A DNA stretch of 64,000 nt from Nocardioides sp. TF02-7 (GTDB lineage Bacteria > Actinomycetota > Actinomycetes > Propionibacteriales > Nocardioidaceae), in NCBI RefSeq assembly GCF_022437945.1, contig NZ_CP092535.1, positions 2,666,001-2,730,000 of the forward strand, in the 5' to 3' direction. The translations under genes and the position numbers were made by a program. This document shows, one piece after another, positions 18,729-26,947 of this stretch. The notes beneath the pieces were generated by a model. That model was not told the DNA's origin, made no database searches, and was given only the letters and a program-made list of their open reading frames with translations. Each line of letters begins with the position of its first letter. Position 1 is the first letter of the stretch.

Positions 18729-19164
18729 GCATCAGGCCCGCGCGGTGCGCGATGTGGACCACCTCGTCGCGCTGGTTGAGGCCGATGTGCTCGAAGTAGA
18801 CGATGCCGGAGTCCGTGCGGCTCTTGGACTCGCGCTTGTCGAGGATCGTGCTCTCCGCGCGGAGCGTGTCGCCGTGGAAGACCGGCTTCGGGAAGTCGAA
18901 CTTGGTGTAGCCGAGGTTGCCGAGGGTGGTCCCGAGGGTCAGGTCGGGGACGATCATGCCGCCGATGACACCGGCGGTCCACAGGCTCGGCACCAGCCGC
19001 TGGCCGTGGATCGTGCCCTCCATGTAGTGCTGGTCGAGGTGGATCGGCGCGGGGTTCATCGTGATGCCGCAGTAGAGGATCGTGTCGGTCTCGGTGACCG
19101 TCCGGCTCCACTCGTGCTTGTAGTGCTTGCCGATCTCGAAGTCCTCGAAGTACAGGCCGGCCAT
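18709..19164 (-). CDS. MaoC-family dehydratase
   Basis: A 151-residue single hot-dog protein of the MaoC type, hydrating an enoyl-CoA such as mesaconyl- or methylglutaconyl-CoA. It has YFEDFEIG at the start, TMNPAPIHLDQHYM (the catalytic Asp/His region) and GDTLRAESTILDKRESKSR. It lies downstream of a CitE-like gene and an ACAD on the same strand. This resembles the mycobacterial Rv2499c-Rv2498c-FadE19 neighbourhood, which is family knowledge rather than proof of function. Confidence 0.87.
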   Translation of the reverse strand: MAGLYFEDFEIGKHYKHEWSRTVTETDTILYCGITMNPAPIHLDQHYMEGTIHGQRLVPSLWTAGVIGGMIVPDLTLGTTLGNLGYTKFDFPKPVFHGDTLRAESTILDKRESKSRTDSGIVYFEHIGLNQRDEVVHIAHRAGLMLKRPTE

Positions 19165-19254
19165 GGTGGCGCTCCTTGCTGGGTAGGTCGATCCGGGGTG
19201 TGGGGGCTGGTGTCGCGCTGGGTGTGCTGGGTCGCCTCGCAGCTGCGCGGCGGG

Positions 19255-20148
19255 TCAGATGCCGCCGTTGAGGCCGGCGAGGTCGTCGACGCGCGCGAGC
19301 CACTCCTCGGCCTTGTCGGCGTGGGCCTTATCGACATGGATGTCGCCGTACATGACGGCGCCGTCGCCGCGCTTCTCGGCCTCACGGTAGGCCTCGAGCA
19401 GACCGCGGTAGAAGTCGATGTCCTCGCTGTCGGGGGTGTAGACCCGGTTGACGACCGGAACGTGCGTGGGGTGCAGCACCACCTGGCCGCGGAAGCCCAT
19501 CCTGCGGCCGCGGACGGAGAACTCGCGCAGGCCGTCGAGGTCGCGGATCCGCTCCCACAGGGCGGTGAGCGGGTGCGCGCCGGCCGCCTTCGTCGCCAGC
19601 ATGATCTTCGTCCGGTGCACCATCGACTCCAGGCCCTCCGGGGTCCACTCGAAGCCGACCGCCTTGGCGATGTCGGCGTGCTCGGCGGTCGGGCCGATCA
19701 TGGCGCCGACCCGGGGGGACGCGGCGGCGATCTCCTCGCAGTTCTGGATCCCGTGGATCGTCTCCACGGGGATGATGTACTGCAGCCCGCTCACGCCGGC
19801 CTTCTGCTCGAAGAAGTCCAGCATGGTGTCGTAGCGGAGGACGTCGACGGCGCTGTTGACCTTCGGCGCGAAGATGCCGGTCACGCCGGGGGCGACCGAC
19901 GCCTCGAGGTCGGCGCCGAAGTGCGGGCTGCCGAGCGGGTTGACGCGGATGAAGATGCCCATCGCGGGGTGCGACCTCGCCATCCGCTCGACGCCGGCCG
20001 CGACCTCCTCGCGGGCCGCCGGCTTGAGGTCCTCGGGCACCGAGTCCTCCAGGTCGAGGCACACCGCGTCCGCGCCGGCGTCGGCGGCCTTGTCGAGCCA
20101 GCTCGCCTTGTGGGCGGGGACGAACAGCACGGTGCGGTAGGGCTTCAC
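19255..20148 (-). CDS. CitE-like HpcH/HpaI aldolase-family CoA lyase
   Basis: A 297-residue TIM-barrel protein of the citrate lyase beta-subunit-like family, cleaving a 3-hydroxyacyl-CoA such as citramalyl-, malyl- or HMG-CoA with Mg2+. It has FVPAHKASWLDKA, CLDLEDSVPE (metal-binding acid), IRVNPLGSPH, FAPKVNSA, and YIIPVETIHGIQN with the second metal ligand Glu. ATG at 20148. It sits between the MaoC gene and an ACAD, all on one strand, consistent with dehydrogenation, hydration and C-C cleavage of one branched acyl-CoA. Confidence 0.87.
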   Translation of the reverse strand: MKPYRTVLFVPAHKASWLDKAADAGADAVCLDLEDSVPEDLKPAAREEVAAGVERMARSHPAMGIFIRVNPLGSPHFGADLEASVAPGVTGIFAPKVNSAVDVLRYDTMLDFFEQKAGVSGLQYIIPVETIHGIQNCEEIAAASPRVGAMIGPTAEHADIAKAVGFEWTPEGLESMVHRTKIMLATKAAGAHPLTALWERIRDLDGLREFSVRGRRMGFRGQVVLHPTHVPVVNRVYTPDSEDIDFYRGLLEAYREAEKRGDGAVMYGDIHVDKAHADKAEEWLARVDDLAGLNGGI

Positions 20149-20181
20149 GACGGCTCCTGGGGTGAGGGGTTTGCGGACGGG

Positions 20182-21348
20182 TCAGTACGAGCGGGGCAGG
20201 CCGAGGACGTGCTCGCTCAGGTAGTTCAGCACCATCTCCTGGCTGATGGGGGAGAGCCGCTTGAGCCTCGCCTCGCGGAAGTAGCGCTCGACGTGGAACT
20301 CCTTGCCGTAACCGAACCCCCCGTGGGTCTGCAGGGCGCGGTCGGCGGCGAAGAAAGAGGCGTCGGCCGCCAGGAACTTGCCCATGTTGGCCTCCTTGCC
20401 GCACTCGTAGCCGTTGTCGAGCAGCCACGCGGCCTTGTCGACCATCAGCTCGGCGGCGTCGAGCCGCATCATCGCCTCGGCGATCGGGTGCGCGATCGCC
20501 TGGTTCTGCCCGATCGGGCGGCCGAACACGTGCCGCTCCTTGGCGTACTCCGTCGCGCGGCGGACGGCGGCCCGGCCGATCCCGAGAGCCGCCTTGGAGG
20601 CGAGGATCCGCTCGGCGTTGAGGCCGGAGAGGATCGCCCTGAAGCCCTTGCCGACCTCGCCGACGACGTCCTCGTCGGCCACGAACAGGTCGTCGATGAA
20701 CACCTCGTTGGTGTTGACCGAGTTGCGGCCGAGCTTGGGGATCTCGCGGACCTCCACGTGGTCGGGGTCCAGCTCGGCGAACAACAGCGTCATGCCGTCG
20801 GTGCGCTTCGCGCAGTCCTCGCGCTTCGCGGTGCGGCACAGCAGCAGCATCCGCTCCGCCTGCTGGGCCTTCGTGATCCACACCTTCTTGCCGCTGACGC
20901 GGAACCCGCCGTCGACCTTACGTGCGAACGTCGAGATGCCGGTGGTGTCGGTGCCGGCGTCGGGCTCGGTGACCGCGAACGAGATGTGCAGGTCGCCGTT
21001 GGGCACCCGGGGCAGGAAGCGCCGCTTCAGGTCCTCCGACCCGTGCCGGATGATCGGGTCGAAGCCGAAGATGCCGATGTGGACGGCGCTGCAGGCGTTC
21101 ATGCCGCCGCCGGAGGCGGCGATCTCGTGCTCCACGATCGCGGCCTCGGTCACGCCCAGGCCACCGCCGCCGTACTCCTCGGGGATCGTGATGCCCAGCC
21201 AGCCCGCCTTCGCGACCGCGTTGTAGAACTCCCACGGGAACTCGTGGTCGCGGTCGTGCTCCATCCAGTACTGGTCGCCGAACGGCTCCATCATCTCGCG
21301 GACGGCCGCTCGGATGTCCTCGTGCAGCGGGTTGGGCGTCAGGTCCAC
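20182..21348 (-). CDS. Acyl-CoA dehydrogenase
   Basis: A complete 388-residue FAD-dependent ACAD. It has IPEEYGGGGLGV, TEPDAGTDTTGI, KVWITKAQQAE, FGRPIGQNQAIAHPIAEAMM and the ending QEMVLNYLSEHVLGLPRSY. The C-terminal segment is almost the same as that of the ACAD at 35412, so the two are recent paralogues or close family members serving separate modules. It is first in the ACAD/CitE-like/MaoC run, starting just downstream of the divergent promoter at 21349-21434. Confidence 0.92.
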   Translation of the reverse strand: MDLTPNPLHEDIRAAVREMMEPFGDQYWMEHDRDHEFPWEFYNAVAKAGWLGITIPEEYGGGGLGVTEAAIVEHEIAASGGGMNACSAVHIGIFGFDPIIRHGSEDLKRRFLPRVPNGDLHISFAVTEPDAGTDTTGISTFARKVDGGFRVSGKKVWITKAQQAERMLLLCRTAKREDCAKRTDGMTLLFAELDPDHVEVREIPKLGRNSVNTNEVFIDDLFVADEDVVGEVGKGFRAILSGLNAERILASKAALGIGRAAVRRATEYAKERHVFGRPIGQNQAIAHPIAEAMMRLDAAELMVDKAAWLLDNGYECGKEANMGKFLAADASFFAADRALQTHGGFGYGKEFHVERYFREARLKRLSPISQEMVLNYLSEHVLGLPRSY

Positions 21349-21434
21349 GGCGTCCTCGATGCATTGGTGAGTAGGGCCCGTTGATGCTAATAATATGCAT
21401 TGATTCGGGTCAAGCGTCGTCGGGAGGTCTGCTC
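21349..21434. promoter_or_regulatory. Divergent promoter region, ACAD/LLM
   Basis: An 86-base gap between the ACAD and the divergent LLM gene with an AT-rich stretch around 21383-21404 (GATGCTAATAATATGCAT). A related TAATAAT string appears on the minus strand of the 17734-17850 region. GGGAGG at 21422 is the ribosome-binding site for the LLM gene. No copy of the 33-58 kb palindrome is present. Confidence 0.35.
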
Positions 21435-22473
21435 ATGGTCAGCGTCGGACTCCTGCTGAGCGACGTCCCCGTGGCCACCGTCTCGCCGGCGGAGCAGTTC
21501 GGCGACCTGCTCGCGGTGGTCGAGGCCGGCCAGGCGGCCGGGTTCGACCACTTCACGATCGGCCAGCACTTCCTGTACGGCGACCTCCGCTGGTTGCAGC
21601 CGGTGCCGCTGATGGCGCGGCTCGCGGCCGAGGTGGAGCCGCACGTCCGCCTCGTCACCAACATCGTGATCGCGCCGCTCTACCACCCGGTGCTGCTCGC
21701 CGAGGAGATCGCGACCCTCGACGTGGTGACCGAGGGCCGTCTGGTGTTCGGCGCCGGGCTCGGCTACCGGCGGGAGGAGTTCGACCACCTCGACGTGCCG
21801 TTCAAGCAGCGCGCGAGCCGGTTCGACGAGTCGCTGGAGCTGCTGAAGAAGCTGTGGACCCAGGACTCGGTCACCCACCACGGCCGGCACTGGCAGCTCG
21901 AGGACGTGCGGCCGCACCTCCGGCCCGTCCAGAACCCCCCACCCGCCGATCTGGATCGGCGCCCAGGCGCTGGCCGGCGTCCGTCGCTGCGGCCGCTTCG
22001 GCGACGCCTACGCGACCCCGCCCGAGGCGACCCGCGCCGACCTCGCGGAGCGGTTCGCCGTCGTGAGGGACGGTTTCGCCGAACGCGGCAAGCCCTTCGG
22101 GCCGCAGCCGCTGCGTCGCAACGTGACGATCGCCGACTCCCGCGAGGCGGCGGTCGCCGAGTACGCGCGGGTGGCCCAGGGCAAGTACCTGACCTACGCC
22201 CAGAAGGGCTTCGACGTCATGAGCGGCGACGCGCTCGCCCGCGACTTCGCAGCGACCGTCGCCGACCACGCCGTGCTCGGCACGCCGGAGCAGGTCACCG
22301 CCGAGCTGCTCGACTACGTGACCGGCTTCCCCGTCGACCCGCTGCTCGTGCGGATGGGCTGGCCGCCGATGAGCCGTGCGGAGACGATCGCCGCCATCGA
22401 GCGGTTCGGCCGCGAGGTGATGCCGGCCCTGCGGGAGGTCGAGCCGCGCACCGACCTGGCGGTACCCGCGTGA
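21435..22473 (+). CDS. LLM-class oxidoreductase (frameshift near 21940)
   Basis: A luciferase-like flavin/F420 oxidoreductase of about 345 residues. It contains GQHFLYGDLRWLQPVPL, IVIAPLYHPVLLAEEIATLD, GAGLGYRREEF and RFDESLELLKKLW. The frame breaks in a run of six C at 21937-21942; with five the sequence reads NPHPPIWIGAQALAGVRR, the expected family motif. It overlaps the SMP-30 gene start by four bases. It is paralogous to the LLM gene at 12437. An LLM monooxygenase followed by a lactonase suggests lactone formation and opening. Confidence 0.85.
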
Positions 22474-23321
22474 GCGGCGGCACCTCGGTGGCGCTGCCCG
22501 CAGCGGACCTCCTCGGCGAGGGGCCGTGGTGGGACGACGCGACGCAGGAGCTGGTCCGGGTGGACATCAAGGCTCGCGCGGTGCGGCGCTGGAACCCGGC
22601 CACCGGGGCCCGGTCGGAGGTGGTGCTGCCCGCGGAGGTCTCCATGGCGCTACCCCGCGTGCGCGGGGGCCTCGTCGTCGGGCAGGTCGACCGGGTCTGC
22701 CTGCTCGACCCCGACGGGGAGCTCCGCGAGCTCGCGACGGTCGAGGCCGACGACCCCGAGACCCGTCTCAACGACGCCACCTGCGATGACGACGGCCGGC
22801 TCTGGGTCGGCACCTACTCGCCGCGCTGGCGGCCCGACGCCGGCCTGCACGTCGTGGAGCCCGACGGCAACACCCGTCAGGTCCTCGGCGGACTGATCGC
22901 ATCCAACGGCGTCGCCTGGCACGGCGACGTCCTCTACGCCGTCGACAGCGGCCGGGCCGTCGTCGCCCGGTTCCGCCGCGGCCCGGACGCCTCGCTCGAG
23001 CGGCAGCCGCCGCTGGTGCAGATGGACCCGGACACCGAGCTGCCCGACGGCATCGCGGTGGACGCCGACGGCGCCGTCTGGGTCGCCGTGCTGAAGGCGT
23101 CCGAGGTTCGCCGGTACCTGCCGGACGGCCGCCTCGACCGCACCGTGCCGATGCCCGTCACCAACCCGACGTCCCTCGCGTTCGGCGGCCCAGGGCTGCG
23201 CACCCTCTACGTCACCAGCTCCAGCTACTCGCTCCCGGAGGGCCACGACGAGCCGGCCGGGTCGGTGCTCGCCCTCGACCCCGGCGTCGCCGGGCGGCCG
23301 GTCCGACGGTTCGCCGGCTGA
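22470..23321 (+). CDS. SMP-30/gluconolactonase family lactonase
   Basis: A 283-residue six-bladed beta-propeller of the SMP-30 family, a divalent-metal lactonase. Motifs: LLGEGPWWD with the first metal ligand Glu, LNDATCDDDGRLWVG, SNGVAW, and PDGIAVDADGAVWVA with the Asp ligand. GTG at 22470 overlaps the LLM stop. Coupled to a possible Baeyer-Villiger-type LLM enzyme it is a good candidate for opening the resulting lactone; the pairing is inferred from context. Confidence 0.88.
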   Translation: MSGGTSVALPAADLLGEGPWWDDATQELVRVDIKARAVRRWNPATGARSEVVLPAEVSMALPRVRGGLVVGQVDRVCLLDPDGELRELATVEADDPETRLNDATCDDDGRLWVGTYSPRWRPDAGLHVVEPDGNTRQVLGGLIASNGVAWHGDVLYAVDSGRAVVARFRRGPDASLERQPPLVQMDPDTELPDGIAVDADGAVWVAVLKASEVRRYLPDGRLDRTVPMPVTNPTSLAFGGPGLRTLYVTSSSYSLPEGHDEPAGSVLALDPGVAGRPVRRFAG

Positions 23322-23366
23322 CCGCCGACCCGCACCACCCCACCCCCCCAACCACGGAGGACACGC

Positions 23367-24545
23367 ATGACCAACGACAGGATCGTGATCGTCGACGGCG
23401 CCAGGACGCCGGTCGGCAGCTTCGGCGGCGTCCTCAAGGACGTGCCGGCGCACGAGCTCGGCGCGACGGCGGTGCGGGCCGCGCTGGAGCGGGCGCAGGT
23501 CCCGGCGGCCGACGTGCAGGAGGTGGTGATGGGGTGCATCGGGCAGGTCGGCCCCGACGCCTACAACGCGCGCCGGGTCGCCGTCGCCGCGGGGCTGCCG
23601 ACCAACGTGCCGGCGTACACCGTGAACCGGCTGTGCGGTTCGGGCCTGCAGGCTCTGTGGTCCGCCGCCATGGAGATGCGCTGGAACGATCTCGACGTCA
23701 CCATCGCCGGCGGCGACGAGTCGATGACGCGGATGCCGTTCTACGACTTCGGTGCCCGCAACGGCTACCGGCTGGGCGACCGGGCCCTCGTGGACGGCAC
23801 GGTGATGATGCTGACCGACCCGTTCCACGGCATCCACATGGGCGTGACCGCGGAGAACGTGGCGACCAAGTACGGCGTCTCCCGCGCAGAGCAGGACGAG
23901 TTCGCAGCCGAGTCGCAGCGCCGCGCCGCCACCCCCGAGGCCAAGCAGGCCTTCGCCGAGGAGATCGTCCCCGTCGAGGTCGGTGGGCGGAAGCCGTTCA
24001 CCGTCACCGAGGACGAGCACCCGAAGCCGGGTACCACCGTCGACACCCTCGCCGGTCTGCGGCCGGCCTTCCAGCGCGACGGTTCGGTCACCGCCGGCAA
24101 CGCGTCCGGCATCAACGACGGCGCCGCCGCGGTGGTGCTCGCCCGCGAGTCGGCCGCGGCGGAGCGCGGGCTCACCCCGCTGGTCGCGCTCGAGGCCGTC
24201 GCCACCGCGGCGATGGAGCCGGAGCTGATGGGCTACGCGCCCGTGCTGGCGCTGCAGTCGCTCTTCGAGCGCACCGGCACCACCGCCGCCGACATCGACA
24301 CCTTCGAGCTCAACGAGGCGTTCGCCTCGCAGGCCGTGGCGGTGGTCCGAGACGCGGGCCTCGACCCCGCGAAGGTGAACCCGTACGGCGGCGCGATCGC
24401 ACTCGGCCACCCCGTCGGCGCAACCGGGGCGATCCTCTCCCTGCGGGTCGCCCGCGACCTCGTCCGCCGCGACCTCGAGCTCGGCGTGGTGACGATGTGC
24501 ATCGGCGGCGGCCAGGCGCTCGCCGCGCTGTTCCGACGGATCTGA
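23367..24545 (+). CDS. Acetyl-CoA C-acyltransferase (thiolase)
   Basis: A complete 392-residue type II thiolase. It has VNRLCGSGLQAL with the nucleophilic Cys, GGDESMTRMPF, GNASGINDGAAAVV, the NEAFAS motif, IALGHPVGATGAI and TMCIGGGQ. GGAGG at 23356 precedes ATG 23367, 45 bases after the lactonase stop, so it belongs to the same transcript. It should release acetyl- or propionyl-CoA at the end of the LLM/lactonase branch. Confidence 0.93.
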   Translation: MTNDRIVIVDGARTPVGSFGGVLKDVPAHELGATAVRAALERAQVPAADVQEVVMGCIGQVGPDAYNARRVAVAAGLPTNVPAYTVNRLCGSGLQALWSAAMEMRWNDLDVTIAGGDESMTRMPFYDFGARNGYRLGDRALVDGTVMMLTDPFHGIHMGVTAENVATKYGVSRAEQDEFAAESQRRAATPEAKQAFAEEIVPVEVGGRKPFTVTEDEHPKPGTTVDTLAGLRPAFQRDGSVTAGNASGINDGAAAVVLARESAAAERGLTPLVALEAVATAAMEPELMGYAPVLALQSLFERTGTTAADIDTFELNEAFASQAVAVVRDAGLDPAKVNPYGGAIALGHPVGATGAILSLRVARDLVRRDLELGVVTMCIGGGQALAALFRRI

Positions 24546-24722
24546 GACAATCCGTCCACTTGGTGGACGATCGGCGCGATGGGGTGTTGCGCTTCCGTCG
24601 CCCTCGTTACATTCGGGCTAATCATGACAATGGTGAGCAGCAAATAGGCTGCGAGGCGGGTCGACGCTCTCGACCACCTCGGCACGACTCGCCCGGACAC
24701 GGAAAGCGTGGGTTGCGTGACT
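24546..24722 (+). promoter_or_regulatory. Leader and promoter region of the ABC transporter operon
   Basis: This 177-base stretch holds no gene. Besides the inverted repeat at 24553-24569 it is less GC-rich around 24605-24650, where a promoter is likely, but I could not pick a convincing -35/-10 pair. A GTG at 24708 or 24717 in frame with the binding protein could extend the gene slightly into it. Confidence 0.4.
24553..24569. promoter_or_regulatory. Inverted repeat, candidate GntR/FCD operator
   Basis: A perfect 7-bp inverted repeat with a 3-base centre (CGTCCAC-TTG-GTGGACG) upstream of the ABC transporter operon and just after the thiolase stop. The operon is followed by a GntR/FCD regulator gene, so this is the obvious candidate operator. 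A weak hairpin-terminator role for the thiolase is the alternative. Confidence 0.5.
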
Positions 24723-25796
24723 ATGCACCGGACCTCCAAGAGCTCCTCCCTTCGACGTCGGACGGGCGTGGTCGGCTCGCTCGTTCTCGCGGTCGCACTC
24801 GCGGCAGCCTGCGGCGGTGGCGACGACGACTCCTCCACCGTCGGCCAGAAGCCGGAAGAGGTCGAGGACCTGCCCGACTCGACCGTCCTGGAGGCGGCCC
24901 AGGAGGAGGGCAGCGTGGTCTGGTACACCTCGATCCCGGAGGCCGCTGTCGAGGAGGTGGCCGACGGGTTCGCCGCCGCCTACGACATCGAGGTGGAGGT
25001 CGTCCGGTTCCCCTCGACCACGCTCATGCAGCGCTACGCCTCCGAGCGCGACGCCGGCACGGTCCAGGGCGACGTCATCAACGTCGCGGAGACGGCGTTC
25101 TTCGAGGACGGCCTCGAGCAGGGCTGGTGGGCCGAGTTCGACGACAGCGAGATGCCCGCCCTCGGGAAATGGCCCACCGACCTCGTCACCGACGACCGCT
25201 ACACGCTGGTCAACACCCAGCCGATCGGCGTCGCCTACAACACCGACCACCTGCAGGAGGGCGACGTCGACTCGTGGGAGGACCTGGGCAACCCGGACCT
25301 CGACGGAGAGCTCGTCCTGGTCAACCCCGAGAACACCCCGTTCTACCTGTCCTGGGCGATGCTCCTCCGGGAGGAGTACGGCGTCGAGCTCCTCTCGCAG
25401 ATCGCCGACCTCTCCCCGTCGGTGACCGACAGCGCCGTCCCGGGCGCGCAGCAGCTCGCGGCGGGTGAGGACCACGTCATGGTTCCTGCCGTGCTGTCCG
25501 GGGTGGTCGAGGTGCAGGAGGCCGGCGCCCCGGTGGAGACGACGTTCCCGACGCCGACGGTCGGCGTGGAGCAGTACGCCGCCGCGAGCGCGGACGGTCC
25601 CAACCCGAACGCCGCGAAGCTCTTCGTGAACTACCTCCTCACCCGCACCGGCCAGGAGCAGCTCAACCGCGGCTACGCCGCATCTCCGCTCGAGGACATC
25701 CCCGATGCCCTGCCGCTGCCGGACGACTACCGCGCGACGGACGCCGAGGCGGTGCTCGCCGAGCGTGACTCCCTGCTCGCGGACCTCGGCCTGTGA
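24723..25796 (+). CDS. ABC transporter substrate-binding lipoprotein (Fe3+-type fold)
   Basis: A 357-residue periplasmic-type solute-binding lipoprotein. The N-terminus has basic residues, a hydrophobic stretch and the lipobox LAAAC with Cys about residue 30, then an acidic/Ser linker. The mature part has the class D (Fe3+/polyamine-like) architecture with VVWYTSIPE, FPSTTLMQRYASER, NVAETAFFEDG and VGVEQYAAASADGPNPNAAKLFVNYLLT. GTG starts at 24708 or 24717 are possible alternatives. Context with catabolic genes makes an organic ligand more likely than iron. Confidence 0.88.
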   Translation: MHRTSKSSSLRRRTGVVGSLVLAVALAAACGGGDDDSSTVGQKPEEVEDLPDSTVLEAAQEEGSVVWYTSIPEAAVEEVADGFAAAYDIEVEVVRFPSTTLMQRYASERDAGTVQGDVINVAETAFFEDGLEQGWWAEFDDSEMPALGKWPTDLVTDDRYTLVNTQPIGVAYNTDHLQEGDVDSWEDLGNPDLDGELVLVNPENTPFYLSWAMLLREEYGVELLSQIADLSPSVTDSAVPGAQQLAAGEDHVMVPAVLSGVVEVQEAGAPVETTFPTPTVGVEQYAAASADGPNPNAAKLFVNYLLTRTGQEQLNRGYAASPLEDIPDALPLPDDYRATDAEAVLAERDSLLADLGL

Positions 25797-26947
25797 CGAT
25801 GTCGACCCAGCTGCTGGACCAGGACGGCGCGCCCTTGACCGACGCCGAGCACGGCGTGCGGGTCGCTGGGCTGCGGATGGTGTTCCGCGACCAGAACCGC
25901 AACGAGGTGGTCGCGCTCCAGGACGTGGACCTGGAGGTGGCTGCCGGCGAGTTCTGCGTGCTCCTCGGGCCCAGTGGCTGCGGCAAGACCACCTTGCTGC
26001 GATGCATCGCAGGTCTGGAGACGCCGACGGACGGCTCGATCACGATCGAGGGCACCCCCGCCGTGGCGGAGGGGAGGGTGCTGCTCGAACCCCAGCGCCG
26101 ACCGGTCGGCATGGTGTTCCAGAGCTATGCGCTGTGGCCGCACCTCACTGTCGCGCAGAACGTCGCCTACCCGCTCACGACGGGGCCGCGCCGTGAGCGA
26201 CCCGCGAAGTCCGAGGTCAGAGAGCGCGTCGCCGCCGTGCTGGAGGCGATGCGGATCCCGCAGCTCGCCGACCGGAGGATCGGCCAGCTGTCCGGTGGCC
26301 AGCAGCAACGGGTGGCGCTGGCCCGCGCCGTCGCCGCCGGGAACCGGGTCGTGCTCTTCGACGAGCCCCTGTCGAACATCGACGCCAAGGTGCGCGAGGA
26401 CCTCCGGGTCGAGCTCAAGACCATGCAGAAGGAGCTCGGCTTCACGGCCATCTACGTCACCCATGACCAGGTGGAGGCACTCGACCTGGCCGACAAGGTC
26501 GTGGTGCTGGACCACGGGCGGATCGTCCAGACCGGTACGCCCGGGGAGGTGTACTTCCGGCCATCGACCAGGCACGTCGCGGACTTCATCGGGACCAGCA
26601 ACCTCATCGCCGGTGTCACGAGGGACGTCGACGACGACCGCGTCAGCGTCGACTCGGCGCTGGGGATGCTGGACGCGCCGGGCGACGGAGTGCCGGGCGA
26701 GCCCGCCGTGGTGGTCTCCCGCGCCCATGACTGGTGGATCGAGCCCACCGACGAGGCGCCCCGGCCCGGCTGGGAGGGGGTCCTGACCTCCCTCCGGCTG
26801 CTCGGCGCCTACACGGAGTACGTCGTCAGCGTCGGCGCGACCGAGCTGCGGATCTGGGACCGGCACCACCGCTGGGCCGAGGCCGGCATGCGGGTCCGCG
26901 TGGGCACCGACCTCGACGCCGCCTGGGTGGTGCGCGATGACGGTTGA
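25793..26947 (+). CDS. ABC transporter ATP-binding protein
   Basis: A 384-residue importer ATPase of the Fe3+/spermidine (FbpC/PotA-like) type. Walker A GPSGCGKTT at about 59-67, Q-loop Gln near 110, signature LSGGQQQRV at about 166-174, Walker B VVLFDEP at about 186-192, then THDQVEA. The last 130 residues form the extra OB-fold (TOBE) region. GTG 25793 overlaps the binding-protein stop; ATG 25799 is an alternative. It overlaps the permease start by 11 bases. Confidence 0.93.
   Translation: MTMSTQLLDQDGAPLTDAEHGVRVAGLRMVFRDQNRNEVVALQDVDLEVAAGEFCVLLGPSGCGKTTLLRCIAGLETPTDGSITIEGTPAVAEGRVLLEPQRRPVGMVFQSYALWPHLTVAQNVAYPLTTGPRRERPAKSEVRERVAAVLEAMRIPQLADRRIGQLSGGQQQRVALARAVAAGNRVVLFDEPLSNIDAKVREDLRVELKTMQKELGFTAIYVTHDQVEALDLADKVVVLDHGRIVQTGTPGEVYFRPSTRHVADFIGTSNLIAGVTRDVDDDRVSVDSALGMLDAPGDGVPGEPAVVVSRAHDWWIEPTDEAPRPGWEGVLTSLRLLGAYTEYVVSVGATELRIWDRHHRWAEAGMRVRVGTDLDAAWVVRDDG

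Noticed and set aside
17611..21384. A 1257-codon open frame on the plus strand
   Set aside because: It holds the start of the amidohydrolase, but beyond 18280 it is merely the shadow of the MaoC, CitE-like and ACAD genes on the other strand.
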